Made by a program: the position numbers and the translations under genes. A stretch of 64,000 nt of DNA from Acidisoma cellulosilyticum (lineage in GTDB: Bacteria > Pseudomonadota > Alphaproteobacteria > Acetobacterales > Acetobacteraceae). The stretch covers positions 434,001 to 498,000 of the forward strand of contig NZ_JAESVA010000001.1 of NCBI RefSeq assembly GCF_020621385.1. Reading direction: 5' to 3'. Positions 16,027-25,386 of the stretch are shown piece after piece (positions within the stretch are counted from its first letter, which is position 1; each line of letters opens with the position of its first letter). The notes below the pieces were generated by a model that saw only the letters and a program-made list of their open reading frames with translations, had not been told where the DNA came from and did not search any database.

Positions 16027-18351
16027 ATGAGCGAAAACTTGGTCGAAAAGGGTTCATCCGCGGGTATCGAGCCCTATGACGGGCCGGCCGGCGGCTGGGG
16101 CGCGCTGCGCGCCGTCGCGAAGGCGCTGCGCGAGCAGATGGATACCGTCTCGGGCGGCAAGCTGCTGCTGCGCAACAATCAGCCCAAGGGGTTCGATTGC
16201 CCCGGCTGCGCCTGGCCTGACCCGAAACACACCTCGACCTTCGAATTCTGCGAAAACGGCGCCAAGGCCGTGTCCTGGGAAGCGACCAAGAAACGCGCCA
16301 CGCCGGCTGTGTTCGCCCAGCACAAGGTCGCCGACCTGCTGACCTGGACCGACCGCGATATCGAGAATCTCGGCCGGCTGACGCATCCGATGACCTATGA
16401 CGCTGCCAGCGACACCTATGTCGAGATCAGCTGGGAGGCGGCTTTCGCGAAAATCGCCTTGGTGCTGAACGCCCTGCCCGACCCGAATATGGCCGAGTTC
16501 TATACCTCCGGCCGCGCATCGAACGAGGCGGCGTTCCTGTACCAGCTCTTCGTTCGCGCCTATGGTACCAACAACTTCCCCGACTGCTCCAACATGTGCC
16601 ACGAGGCGACGAGCGTCGGCCTGCCGCAATCGATCGGGATCGGCAAAGGCACCGTCAGCCTGGAAGATTTCGACCATGCCGACGCGATCCTCTCGATCGG
16701 TCATAACCCTGGCACCAATCATCCGCGCATGATGACGACGCTGCGCGAGGCCGCGAAGCGCGGCGCCCCGATCATCGTCTTCAATCCGCTGAAGGAACGC
16801 GCGCTGGAACGTTTCGCCTCCCCGCAGGATCCGGTGGAGATGGCAACCTTCAGCTCCACCCCCATCGCCAGCGCCTATCATCAGCTGAAGGTCGGTGGTG
16901 ACGCTGCAGCGCTGAAGGGCGTCATGAAGGCCGTGCTGGCGCTGGACGCGGCCGATATCGCGGCAGGCGGCACCGGTAAGCTGGACCGCGCTTTCATCGC
17001 CGAACACACCAACGGGTTCGAGGCTTTGCGCTCGGATCTGGAAACGACCGACTGGGCCGATATCGAGGCAGTCTCCGGCCTCACGCGGCAGGTTCTTGAG
17101 GATACGGCGCAGGTCTATTGCACGGCCAAATCCGTCATCGTCTGCTACGGCATGGGCGTCACGCAGCATCGTCGCGGCACCGAGAATGTGCAGCAGATCG
17201 CCAATCTTCTGCTGATGCGCGGCAATTTCGGTCGGCCGGGCGCCGGCATCTGCCCGTTGCGCGGCCATTCGAATGTGCAGGGCGACCGCACCGTCGGCAT
17301 CGACGAGAAGGCACCGGCCGCATTGCGCGCCGGCATCAAACGCACCTTCGGGTTCGATCCGCCGGAGGCCAAGGGCCATGATGCGGTCGAATCGATCGAA
17401 GCGATTGCCGAAGGCCATTCCAGGGTGCTCGTTGCCCTTGGCGGCAATCTGGCGGTCGCCATGTCCGACCCGCTGACGACCTTCGCCGCCATGCGCAAGC
17501 TGGACCTTGCCGTGCATATCGCGACCAAGCCGAACCGGTCGCATCTTTTGGTGGGCCAGGAGAGCATCATTCTGCCCTGCCTCGGCCGTACGGAACTCGA
17601 TATCCAGGCCGGGGGTGCGCAATCGGTGACGGTCGAGGATAGCATGTCCATGGTCCATGCCTCGACAGGCCGGCTGCCGCCGCCCTCCTCCGAGGTCCGC
17701 TCGGAACCCGCGATCGTCGCGGGGATCGCCAAGGCGGTGCTGGGCGACCGGCACGGCATCGACTGGGACGGCATGATCGCCAATTACGATCTGATCCGCG
17801 ACAAGATCGAGGGCGTGTTTCCGGCCTTCAAAAATTTCAACGCGCGCATCAAGGAACCGGGCGGCTTCCGCCTGCCGCTGGCGCCGACCGAACGGAAGTG
17901 GCTGACGTCGTCGGGAAAGGCCGAGTTCCGGCTGTTCCCCGGCATCTACGAAGATCCCCGGCTGACCGATCCGAAGGTGCTGACACTGACGACGCTGCGC
18001 AGCCATGACCAGTACAACACCACGATCTATGGGCTGGACGATCGCTATCGCGGCATTTTCGGCCGCCGCGATGTCGTCTTCCTCAATGCCGATGATCTCG
18101 CCGCGCAAGGGCTGCAGGCGGGCGATCTTGTGGATGTGGCGGCAGAGCCGGAACAAGGTGAGACGCCCTATCCGGGTGCGGTGCTGAAGCGCCTGACCAT
18201 CGTCGCCTATGATATCCCGCGCGGCTCGGCCGGTGCTTATTACCCGGAGGCGAATATCCTGATCCCGCTATCCCATCAGGATAAGCATAGCGGAACGCCG
18301 GGCTATAAATCCGTGCCGGTGCGGCTGACCCCGGTCACCCGCGCCGCCTGA
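16027..18351 (+). CDS. FdhF/YdeP-family molybdopterin oxidoreductase
   Basis: A 774-residue cytoplasmic molybdenum (bis-MGD) enzyme of the formate dehydrogenase H / YdeP group. Near the N-terminus are FDCPGCAWPDP and EFCENGAKAVSWE, hallmarks of YdeP. SNMCHEATSVGL, GHNPGTNHPRM and the MGD-binding RGNFGRPGAGICPLRGHSNVQ follow; the C-terminal domain has the family barrel. The start ATG at 16027 has GAGGAG seven bases upstream. No in-frame UGA suggests selenocysteine. YdeP has been linked to acid resistance in Escherichia coli; the true substrate is unknown. Its end overlaps the convergent BrkB-type gene by 49 bases. Confidence 0.92.
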   Translation: MSENLVEKGSSAGIEPYDGPAGGWGALRAVAKALREQMDTVSGGKLLLRNNQPKGFDCPGCAWPDPKHTSTFEFCENGAKAVSWEATKKRATPAVFAQHKVADLLTWTDRDIENLGRLTHPMTYDAASDTYVEISWEAAFAKIALVLNALPDPNMAEFYTSGRASNEAAFLYQLFVRAYGTNNFPDCSNMCHEATSVGLPQSIGIGKGTVSLEDFDHADAILSIGHNPGTNHPRMMTTLREAAKRGAPIIVFNPLKERALERFASPQDPVEMATFSSTPIASAYHQLKVGGDAAALKGVMKAVLALDAADIAAGGTGKLDRAFIAEHTNGFEALRSDLETTDWADIEAVSGLTRQVLEDTAQVYCTAKSVIVCYGMGVTQHRRGTENVQQIANLLLMRGNFGRPGAGICPLRGHSNVQGDRTVGIDEKAPAALRAGIKRTFGFDPPEAKGHDAVESIEAIAEGHSRVLVALGGNLAVAMSDPLTTFAAMRKLDLAVHIATKPNRSHLLVGQESIILPCLGRTELDIQAGGAQSVTVEDSMSMVHASTGRLPPPSSEVRSEPAIVAGIAKAVLGDRHGIDWDGMIANYDLIRDKIEGVFPAFKNFNARIKEPGGFRLPLAPTERKWLTSSGKAEFRLFPGIYEDPRLTDPKVLTLTTLRSHDQYNTTIYGLDDRYRGIFGRRDVVFLNADDLAAQGLQAGDLVDVAAEPEQGETPYPGAVLKRLTIVAYDIPRGSAGAYYPEANILIPLSHQDKHSGTPGYKSVPVRLTPVTRAA

Positions 18352-19280
18352 TCCTTGGCAGCCACCGGCGCGCCCTGGCTCCAGGCGCCGAAGGCCCGCC
18401 GCGCCTTTGCCTGGCTGCCATGGCGATTGGCATAGACCTGGGTGAACTCGGCGCCGAGCAGGAAAATCTGCGCCGAATAATAGACCCAGAGCAGCAGGAT
18501 CACGAGCGCGCCCGCCGCCCCGTAGGAGGAGGAGACGTGGCTGCCGCCGATATAAAGCCCGATCCCGGCCTTGCCGACCGTATAGAGCACGGCCGTGAAG
18601 GCCGAGCCCACGAGCACGTCCCGCCAATAAAGCTTCTTATCCGGCAATACCTTGTAGACGGCAGCGAACAGAACCGTCGTGAAGACGAATGACACGGCGA
18701 TATTGATCAGCGGCAGCATGAAGCCGACATCCGGCACCACCTGATTGATGCGCCGCCAGGCAGCCGCGATCGCAGCCGTAATGGCGAGCGAGACCAGCAG
18801 CAGGAAGCCGAGCGTCACGACCAGACCAAGGCTTTGCGCCCTTGCCCTGATCAGTCTCGAAACCGAGCCATGCGCCGAGGAATCGGTTTTCCAGATCACA
18901 TTCAGAGAGGTTTGCAATTCCCCAAAGACGCCGCTGGCCGTCACCAACAGCATGACGATGGAAAAAATCGTCGCAATGAGACCGGTGCGGCGGTTGGCCG
19001 CGCTCTGGATCATCGACTGCACCAGGCCGGCCGCGTCCGCGCCCATCATGCCGTGCAGCTTCTCGAAGATCACACCGCGGGCCGCATCCTCACCGAAAAC
19101 GAAACCGGCGATGGCGATGATGACGACCAGAATGGGAGCCAGGGAGAAAATCGTGAAATAGGCGATGGCCGCGCCCCGACTGAGGCAATTGTCCCCGATG
19201 AAGCTCATGATCGTGTCCTTGGCCATCTGCCAAGGGGCCATGGACTTGACCCTGGTGACGGCAGAAGACGCAAAACCCAT
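18303..19280 (-). CDS. YihY/BrkB-family inner membrane protein
   Basis: A 325-residue membrane protein with about six hydrophobic segments. The family signature is present near the N-terminus: LSRGAAIAYFTIFSLAPILVV, then GLVQSMIQSAANRRTG, and the later motif YKVLPDKKLYWRDVLVGSAFTAVLY. The C-terminal tail is charged. BrkB-type proteins were once called ribonuclease BN; that assignment is obsolete and the function remains unclear (possibly transport or envelope integrity). The last 16 codons and the stop overlap the end of the molybdoenzyme gene on the other strand. It follows a TetR gene but with 99 bases between them. Confidence 0.9.
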   Translation of the reverse strand: MGFASSAVTRVKSMAPWQMAKDTIMSFIGDNCLSRGAAIAYFTIFSLAPILVVIIAIAGFVFGEDAARGVIFEKLHGMMGADAAGLVQSMIQSAANRRTGLIATIFSIVMLLVTASGVFGELQTSLNVIWKTDSSAHGSVSRLIRARAQSLGLVVTLGFLLLVSLAITAAIAAAWRRINQVVPDVGFMLPLINIAVSFVFTTVLFAAVYKVLPDKKLYWRDVLVGSAFTAVLYTVGKAGIGLYIGGSHVSSSYGAAGALVILLLWVYYSAQIFLLGAEFTQVYANRHGSQAKARRAFGAWSQGAPVAAKDQAARVTGVSRTGTDL

Positions 19281-19379
19281 AATCCCTACCCCGGCGAATG
19301 GTTCTTTAACCGAGATGAGGGGCCAGGACTGTCGATCAAGGCAAGAAGCGAAGCGGGGCGGGCGGATCGCGCCTGATCA

Positions 19380-20030
19380 TCAAACTTTGACCGGCAACAC
19401 CGCGCCGAGGAAGCGCCGGCAGGCGTCGCGCGCGGCCTGGCGGTCGAAACGGGCGTCGAGAAACAGGATATCCTGCCAGTAGCGATCGAGCAGGCCGGCA
19501 AAGGCGCGCGCCTGCACATCGGCATCGGCCGGACCAAGGCCAAGCTGGGCAAAACGACCGCGAATGGCGTCCATATACAGCGCATCGCGGTCGCCGCAGA
19601 TTTCGGTATAGGCGGCGCGCCAAGGCGCCTCCGCCTGAAAGGCGAACCACACGGCTACATGGGCTGCGTCGGAAATGGCTGGATCGAAATTATGGTCGAT
19701 GATGCCAGCGAGTGCGGCTTCCGCATCCTGGCCTGCTTCGGCAAGTGCCGTCTCCAACCCTTGCGCAAATTCCTCGGACAAAGTCCGTAGCGTTTCGACG
19801 AGGAGCGCTTCCTTGGTATCGAAATGGTGATTGACGATACCGGCGGTCAGCCCGGCCCCGGCCGCGACTTTCGCAAGCGTGGTGCCGGCAAGACCGTTAC
19901 GCGCGATGATGGCGATGGCCGCTTCCACCAGATCGCGGCGGCGACCCTCGCGCGTGCCCCGCTCGTTCCGAATCGCCAGTTCCAAAACGCCGCCATCCCC
20001 GAAACCGGTCGGAAGGTGGAATAGGCGCAC
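19380..20030 (-). CDS. TetR-family regulator, BetI-like
   Basis: A 216-residue regulator. The helix-turn-helix covers RDLVEAAIAIIARNGLAG and LAKVAAGAGLTAGIVNHHF, with the INHHF-like ending that marks the BetI branch; the C-terminal part continues with FDTKEALLVETL. BetI represses choline-to-betaine genes in other bacteria, but no bet genes are visible here, so the target is unknown. The first 18 residues are weakly supported: the frame opens with GTG at 20030, and a TTG at about 19982 with GGGGA upstream is another possible start. It sits 99 bases before the BrkB-type gene on the same strand. Confidence 0.85.
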   Translation of the reverse strand: MRLFHLPTGFGDGGVLELAIRNERGTREGRRRDLVEAAIAIIARNGLAGTTLAKVAAGAGLTAGIVNHHFDTKEALLVETLRTLSEEFAQGLETALAEAGQDAEAALAGIIDHNFDPAISDAAHVAVWFAFQAEAPWRAAYTEICGDRDALYMDAIRGRFAQLGLGPADADVQARAFAGLLDRYWQDILFLDARFDRQAARDACRRFLGAVLPVKV

Positions 20031-20107
20031 AAAGCCCGCAAGGGCTTCCCGGATTGGCCGCAGAATTCACGAGTCGCCGTCATCGGCGATCCGTGGGCCG
20101 TGGGGTT

Positions 20108-20782
20108 TTAGGTTTGCGAAGCCTGCGGCACGGCGATGGGACGAACGTCCCGCGCGCGGATGAGTTCCGGTGCTGGCAGGGCGGGGGGCCGTGTGATCCT
20201 GCTCACGGCCGGCGTGCCAGCCACGGTGCCGTGCTGGGGTCCGCCGCAGCTGCCGGCGCTGGTCCGCACCACATGCGGGGCCAGACCCTGACCCGCGCTG
20301 GTGATCTGGATGCTTTGCATGCAGCCACCGCCGACGCCGTTCGCAATGGAGATGAAGGTGTAACTCACCCCGTTGCTGCCGGCCGGCATCAGCGTGTGCA
20401 TGCCGGGCAGATGCGGCCCCGTCATGATCTGCATGGCCTGCATCATCGCGGCCTGCCGTTGGTCCAGCATCGCCGAAATGCGATCTAGCCGGGCAAAGGG
20501 ATCGGTTTGAGCGGAAGACGGCGCGAAGGGATTGCCCGCGGGCGAGGCCATCGCGTCCGTCGAATACGCCACGGGCATCACGGCACCGGGTGCGGGTTCG
20601 GTCTGCTGCTGCGCAGAGTCGGACAATTCGATCTGCGCGATCTGTCCGCCGGGAAGCTGCAGACGCAGCGTCTTGAAGCCACTGTCCCCAGCATAGGCGA
20701 GGCCGGCAAGACTGATTGCACCTGCCATCACGACACCAGCGAGGAGAAGGATGCGGCTAGGCTGCATGACGGGATTATCCAT
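20108..20782 (-). CDS. Hypothetical exported protein
   Basis: A 224-residue protein I do not recognise. It has a clear signal peptide (about residues 6-32: ILLLAGVVMAGAISLAGLAYAG, cleaved after AYA). The mature part starts with TLRLQLPGGQIAQIELSD, then a Pro/Ala-rich stretch, a helix with repeated Met (AAMMQAMQIMTGP), and a core with two cysteines (GGGCMQSIQIT and SAGSCGGPQHG) that could form a disulfide. It ends in a Pro/Arg-rich tail. It is probably periplasmic. It follows another hypothetical exported protein on the same strand after 115 bases and may share its transcript. Confidence 0.7.
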   Translation of the reverse strand: MDNPVMQPSRILLLAGVVMAGAISLAGLAYAGDSGFKTLRLQLPGGQIAQIELSDSAQQQTEPAPGAVMPVAYSTDAMASPAGNPFAPSSAQTDPFARLDRISAMLDQRQAAMMQAMQIMTGPHLPGMHTLMPAGSNGVSYTFISIANGVGGGCMQSIQITSAGQGLAPHVVRTSAGSCGGPQHGTVAGTPAVSRITRPPALPAPELIRARDVRPIAVPQASQT

Positions 20783-20897
20783 TACTTACGGTCCGTTTCT
20801 CAACCTCTACGGCAATTGCGCTATCGGCAGCTTAGCGGCCAGCTAAATTTCCTGTCATGCACCGTCAAGATGATGCGAGCGGCGCGACCAGGGCCGG

Positions 20898-21590
20898 TCA
20901 GCAGGACAGCTTCGGAATCGCCTTGGTCAGATTGGGGAAATCGAGCCGAAGCTCGCGCAACGCCGAAGCGTCATCGGCGTAATGGCCGTGCGTGGTCAGC
21001 GTCTCGGTCGGATAGAATTTCATATGGGTCCGGTTCAGGCGATAGAGCCAGACCTTGTAGCGATGCGGCGCGACATGCGGTTCGTCGCCCCAAATGAAAT
21101 CCCAGACCGCCAGGCCGTAGCCGCGACGACCACCGAGGTCGCCGACATAGATGCCGCCCTCGGCCTGCGTATCCAAGGTCTTGGGCGTCCACAGGCTGAG
21201 CTTGCCGCGATCGGACCCGAAAACGATCGCCTCATAAGCGCAATCCGATCCGCCGGTTGCGGCGGCGACCGCCAGAACGGCCTTCGACGTCGCATCAGGC
21301 CCCGCCAGCACGGCGTAATGCACGGTCGGGTTCAAAGTCCCGTCCGCCCCTTGGGAGATGCGGAAGAAGCTGGACTGCGTGCCGCCGACCGTCGCGTTCA
21401 GCAGCACCTTGCCGTCCGGCCCTGCCAGCGCCACGCTGGGCAGGGCACCGACCGCCTTGATGGTGCGCAGCGTTACCGTGCCGATACCGGGAAAATCCAC
21501 GTCGGAATGCTCGGCCCTGGCCCCGACGGACCCAAAGAGCAGCGTTCCCGCCAAGCCCAAAGCCAATGCACCGCTTCTTACGAAACGCAT
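20898..21590 (-). CDS. Hypothetical exported protein
   Basis: A 230-residue protein without a family I can name. The signal peptide is residues 1-25 (FVRSGALALGLAGTLLFGS, cleaved after ARA). The mature part alternates short strands and loops (VTLRTIKAVGALPSVALAGPDG, KVLLNATVGGTQSS) and carries a Gly-rich stretch YVGDLGGRRGYGLAVWDF. One Cys (SDCAYEA) and a C-terminal Cys could pair. The start at 21590 has AGGAAA upstream; a longer frame to 21746 runs into argB and is rejected. It begins 35 bases after argB ends, so it may be the last member of that operon. Confidence 0.72.
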   Translation of the reverse strand: MRFVRSGALALGLAGTLLFGSVGARAEHSDVDFPGIGTVTLRTIKAVGALPSVALAGPDGKVLLNATVGGTQSSFFRISQGADGTLNPTVHYAVLAGPDATSKAVLAVAAATGGSDCAYEAIVFGSDRGKLSLWTPKTLDTQAEGGIYVGDLGGRRGYGLAVWDFIWGDEPHVAPHRYKVWLYRLNRTHMKFYPTETLTTHGHYADDASALRELRLDFPNLTKAIPKLSC

Positions 21591-21625
21591 GGAATTTCCT
21601 GCCCTTACCAATCGACTCGGAAGTC

Positions 21626-22528
21626 TTACCCGAGAATCATGGTACCGACACCGCCTTCCGTGAAGAGCTCCAACAAGCAAGCGTGTTCGACACGACCGTC
21701 CAGAATGGTCGCACCCTTCACGCCGCCGCGGACCGCCGCCACGCAATTCTCGACCTTCGGGATCATGCCGCCGCTAATGACGCCACTGGCTATGCCGGCT
21801 TCGACCTGCGCGACCGTCAGCTCCGGCATCAACTCCTTATTCGCGTCCAGCACGCCCGGCACATCGGTCAGCATCAGCAGGCGATGCGCCTGCAGGGCCG
21901 CCGCGATGGCGCTGGCCGCCGTATCGGCGTTGATATTATAGGTCTGGCCGTCATCGCCGATGCCGACCGGCGCAATGACGGGCACCAGTCCGGCACCGGT
22001 CAGCGCATGGATGACGCGGATATCGATCTGCGCGGGCTCACCCACGAAGCCGAGGTCGAGCGCACGCTCGATATGGCTATCCGGATCGCGGACCATGCGC
22101 GTCAGCTTGCGGGCGCGGATCAAACCGCCATCCTTGCCGCAGATGCCAACGGCCAGCGCCCCGGCGCGGGTAATGAGCGAGGTGACGTGCTTGTTGACGG
22201 ATCCGGCGAGGACCATTTCCACCACCTCGACCATCGCCTCGTCCGTGACCCTTAGCCCTTCGACGAAGGTCGACTGGATCTTGAGCCGGCTGAGCATGGC
22301 GTTGATCTGCGGGCCGCCGCCGTGAACCACGACAGGATTGATGCCGACCTGCTTCAGCGCCGCGATATCGCGCCCGAAGCTCGCCGACAGCACATCATCG
22401 CCCATCGCGTGCCCGCCGTATTTCACGACGATGGTGGCGCCGGCATAGCGACGGAGATAGGGGAGCGCGCGCGCGACGGTGGAAGCCTGTTCGGCCGCAA
22501 GCCGGTAGCGTTCGGAAGCGAAGCTCAT
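21626..22528 (-). CDS. argB: N-acetylglutamate kinase
   Basis: Second step of arginine synthesis: phosphorylates N-acetyl-L-glutamate with ATP. It has 300 residues from the ATG at 22528, which is preceded by AAGGA; an ATG at 22546 would add six residues. The amino acid kinase core is clear: [11 protein letters not shown] at the N-terminus, [28 protein letters not shown], and the ATP site [15 protein letters not shown] followed by [11 protein letters not shown]. The distinct N-terminal helix seen in arginine-inhibited enzymes is present ([18 protein letters not shown]). It follows engB by 50 bases, an order typical of alphaproteobacteria. Confidence 0.97.
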   Translation of the reverse strand: MSFASERYRLAAEQASTVARALPYLRRYAGATIVVKYGGHAMGDDVLSASFGRDIAALKQVGINPVVVHGGGPQINAMLSRLKIQSTFVEGLRVTDEAMVEVVEMVLAGSVNKHVTSLITRAGALAVGICGKDGGLIRARKLTRMVRDPDSHIERALDLGFVGEPAQIDIRVIHALTGAGLVPVIAPVGIGDDGQTYNINADTAASAIAAALQAHRLLMLTDVPGVLDANKELMPELTVAQVEAGIASGVISGGMIPKVENCVAAVRGGVKGATILDGRVEHACLLELFTEGGVGTMILG

Positions 22529-22578
22529 CCCTGGTCCTTTCAGCATCTCTCAGGCTCTCGCGAGCCCGGCAGAAGCCT

Positions 22579-23277
22579 TTAGCCTTGGGAGATGGCGGGC
22601 GCCAGAGCCGCGAAGGCGGCGCGGGCTTCGGGAATGCCCATGCCGGTACGCGCGCTGGTAACAAGAATGGTCGGGAAGCCGGCCGCGTGTTTGCGGGCGA
22701 GCGCCGTCAGTTCCTCGGTCTTGCGCGCCAGGGCTCCGGGCTTCAGCCCATCCGCCTTGGTCATCACGATCTGGAAGGTGACGGCCGCTTTGTCGAGCAG
22801 TTTCATGACCGCCAGGTCAGAGTCCTTGACCTCGATGCGGCCGTCCATCAGCAGGGCCACGCGCGCCAGGTTGGGGCGGCCGCGCAGGTAGTTGAACATC
22901 AACCCTTGCCAATCTTCCTTCACCTTCTTCTCGGCCTGGGCATAGCCGTAGCCCGGCATATCGACCAGCACGAGGCGGCCGGAGAGATCGAAGAAATTGA
23001 GCTGGCGGGTGCGGCCCGGCGTATTGGACGCGCGCGCCAGCGTGTTCTGCCCGGTAATCGCATTGACGAGGGACGACTTGCCGACATTGGACCGGCCGGC
23101 GAAGGCGAGTTCGATGCCGCGCGGCTCGGGCAGCTGATCCAGGCTTTGTGACGCATAGAAGAAGTTGCAGGGCGCGGCGAAAAAGACGCGCGCGGCCTCC
23201 AGCTCATCCACGTCCGCCGGAGCGAGGTCGAGATTGAGACCCTCGACCTCCTCGCCATCAAGAGTCTTTACGGCCAT
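22579..23277 (-). CDS. engB: Ribosome biogenesis GTPase EngB (YihA/YsxC)
   Basis: Small GTPase needed for assembly of the 50S ribosomal subunit and normal cell division. It has 232 residues. The G motifs are G1 GRSNVGKSS, G2 with the NTPGRTRQLNFF switch, G3 DMPGYGY, G4 TKAD and G5 TSARTG. The N-terminal extension (about 50 residues, with APCNFFYASQSLDQLP) is usual in alphaproteobacteria. The ATG is seven bases after the yidC stop, so it belongs to the rpmH-rnpA-yidD-yidC-engB transcription unit. Confidence 0.97.
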   Translation of the reverse strand: MAVKTLDGEEVEGLNLDLAPADVDELEAARVFFAAPCNFFYASQSLDQLPEPRGIELAFAGRSNVGKSSLVNAITGQNTLARASNTPGRTRQLNFFDLSGRLVLVDMPGYGYAQAEKKVKEDWQGLMFNYLRGRPNLARVALLMDGRIEVKDSDLAVMKLLDKAAVTFQIVMTKADGLKPGALARKTEELTALARKHAAGFPTILVTSARTGMGIPEARAAFAALAPAISQG

Positions 23278-23284
23278 CGGCGCG

Positions 23285-25063
23285 TCAGCCCCCCGCGTTC
23301 TTGCGTTCCGTGCGGATCATACGCGGCTTCTCAAGCCGCGTGCGGCGCATGATGTACCACTGCTGCGTGACCGAGAGCAGATTGTTCCAGCTCCAGTAGA
23401 TCACCAGGCCCGCCGGGAAACGCGCCAGCATGAAGGTGAAGATGATCGGCATCAGCTGGAACAGGCGCGCCTGCGCGGGGTCCGGCGGCGGCGGGTTCAT
23501 CTTCTGCTGCAGATACATCGTGCCGCCCATGATCAACGGCCAGACACCGAGATGCAGGAAGGGTGCGATCGCCGTCGGGTCCCAGGGGATGAGGCCGAAC
23601 AGCGTGAAGATATTGGTGGGGTCGGTCGCCGACAGATCGTGAATCCAACCGAAGAAGGGCGCATGCCGCATCTCGATGGTCACGAAGATCACCTTGTAGA
23701 GGCAGAAGAAGACCGGGATCTGAATGACCATGGGCAAGCAGCCGGAAGCCGGATTGACCTTCTCGGAGCGATACAGGCCCATCATCTCAGACTGCTGCTT
23801 CGCCGGATCGTCCTTGTAGCGCTCGCGCACTTCCTTAATTTTCGGTGCGAGAAGCTTCATCTTGCTCATCGACTTGTAGGATTTGTTAGCGAGCGGGAAG
23901 AACAGCAGCTTCACGGCGAAGGTGAAGGCCATGATGGCGAGGCCGAAATTGCCGAGCACATGATAGAGGTAATCGAGCGCGAAGAAGATCGGCTTCGTCA
24001 GGAAGTAGAAGATGCCGAAATCGACCGCCTTGTCGAAGCTCGGGATATGGTACTCGGCCTCATAATGGTCGAGCAGCTTGACGACCTTGGCGCCGGTGAA
24101 GGCATGGCTGGTGGTCGAAGCGGAGCCGCCCGGCAGCACGGTCTGGGCTTGGGAGGACGTGAAATCGGCCTGGAAACCGTCCGTGCCGTTAGCGGTGATC
24201 GCGCGCACCGCGCCGGTCATATCGTCATGCTGATCGGGGATCAGCATGGTCGCCCAATATTTATCGGTGAAGCCAAGCCAGCCGCCGTCGCTCGTTTCGG
24301 AATAGCCGACGCCGTCATGCGTGGCGCCATCCTTCTGGATGGCCTTGTAGCCGAGTTCGTGCAGGGTGCCGTTGAAGACGCCGATCGGACCTTCGTGCAG
24401 CAGATAGAAGCCGGAGGTCGGCGGCATATATTCGCGGCGGATGCGCGACCAGGGGAACAAGGAGACCGGCTGGCTGGAGGCGTTCGTCACCTGCTGATCG
24501 ACCGAGAACATGTAATGATCGTCGACGGCATAGGTGATGGCGAAGGTGAGCCCCTGCCCGTTCGCCCAGGTCAGCACCAGCGGCGTGCCGGGGGAAAGGG
24601 TCGTCTCGGAGGCGTGCCATAGCGTATTGGAATCGGGCAGACGGACCGGCTGGCCGCCGATCGTGGCGCCGGACGCGGCCGCCCAACCATACTGGACGTA
24701 ATAGGGCTGCGCCTGATTCTGCGGCGAGAGCAGTTGCACGAGCGGCGACTTGGGATCGACCGTCTCATGATAATCCGTCAGCACCAGGTTATCGAGCAGC
24801 GCACCGCGCAGACTGATGCTGCCGTCCAGGCTCGGCGCCTTGATGGCGACGGTCGGCGAAGGCTCCGACGAGGCGGAGGAGGCCGAGGCCATCGCCATAT
24901 TACCCATCGGCTTGCCGGACGCGGCCATGTCGCCGCTTTGCGACGTGCTGGCGATCGGCGGCGGCGCCTTGGGATGCGGCAGGTGCGGCGCCACCAGGAA
25001 CTCGAAGCCGAGCAGGATCACGAGTGAAGCCGCGATCGCGATGAAAAGGCGCTTCTGTTCCAT
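23285..25063 (-). CDS. yidC: Membrane protein insertase YidC
   Basis: Inserts and folds inner membrane proteins, alone or with SecYEG. It has 592 residues. A first membrane helix (RLFIAIAASLVILLGFEFLV) is followed by a long linker and the large periplasmic beta domain (about 80-360), then the conserved five-helix core with MSKMKLLAPKIKEVRERYKD in the cytoplasmic coiled-coil loop and PVFFCLYKVIFVTIEMRHAPF. The C-terminal tail is basic. The start ATG at 25063 shares one base with the yidD stop (TGATG), which decides it over an ATG six codons upstream. Confidence 0.97.
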   Translation of the reverse strand: MEQKRLFIAIAASLVILLGFEFLVAPHLPHPKAPPPIASTSQSGDMAASGKPMGNMAMASASSASSEPSPTVAIKAPSLDGSISLRGALLDNLVLTDYHETVDPKSPLVQLLSPQNQAQPYYVQYGWAAASGATIGGQPVRLPDSNTLWHASETTLSPGTPLVLTWANGQGLTFAITYAVDDHYMFSVDQQVTNASSQPVSLFPWSRIRREYMPPTSGFYLLHEGPIGVFNGTLHELGYKAIQKDGATHDGVGYSETSDGGWLGFTDKYWATMLIPDQHDDMTGAVRAITANGTDGFQADFTSSQAQTVLPGGSASTTSHAFTGAKVVKLLDHYEAEYHIPSFDKAVDFGIFYFLTKPIFFALDYLYHVLGNFGLAIMAFTFAVKLLFFPLANKSYKSMSKMKLLAPKIKEVRERYKDDPAKQQSEMMGLYRSEKVNPASGCLPMVIQIPVFFCLYKVIFVTIEMRHAPFFGWIHDLSATDPTNIFTLFGLIPWDPTAIAPFLHLGVWPLIMGGTMYLQQKMNPPPPDPAQARLFQLMPIIFTFMLARFPAGLVIYWSWNNLLSVTQQWYIMRRTRLEKPRMIRTERKNAGG

Positions 25064-25386
25064 CAGCCAACAGGGTCCCAAGTTGAAGGCCGGGCAGAGC
25101 CCGGCGGCAAGCGGTGATCGTGGTCTTGGTCATCATGGCCGCAGCCATCATGAGACGGCACAGGGTCATAGCCACCCGGATGCCAGGGGTTGCACCGCAG
25201 AATGCGGCGCAGCGCAAGCCAACCGCCACGGACAGCCCCATACTCCCGCACGGCCTCGACTGCATAGTCGCTGCAGCTCGGGTGGAAGCGGCAATTTGAA
25301 CCGAGGATGGGGCGGAAGACGATCTGCCAGAAGCGGAAGATGCCGATCAGCAGGGCGCGCAACAGAGTCGCGAGCATGTCGTTCAT
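25063..25386 (-). CDS. yidD: Membrane protein insertion efficiency factor YidD
   Basis: A 107-residue membrane-associated protein that aids YidC-dependent insertion. The conserved core is LIGIFRFWQIVFRPILGSNC, then RFHPSCSDYAVEAVREYG and GWLALRRILRCNPWHPGGYDPVP, with the three invariant cysteines. The C-terminal 25 residues are variable and rich in His/Asp (CGHDDQDHDHRLPPG). Its ATG overlaps the rnpA stop by four bases and its stop overlaps the yidC start by one, indicating tight translational coupling. Confidence 0.96.
   Translation of the reverse strand: MNDMLATLLRALLIGIFRFWQIVFRPILGSNCRFHPSCSDYAVEAVREYGAVRGGWLALRRILRCNPWHPGGYDPVPSHDGCGHDDQDHDHRLPPGSARPSTWDPVG

Noticed and set aside
16054-18156. 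A 700-codon open frame on the minus strand across the molybdoenzyme gene
   Set aside because: It lies wholly antisense to a clearly conserved gene and is rich in Arg/His/Gly/Asp from complementing GC-rich codons, with no motifs. Such frames are common opposite high-GC genes.
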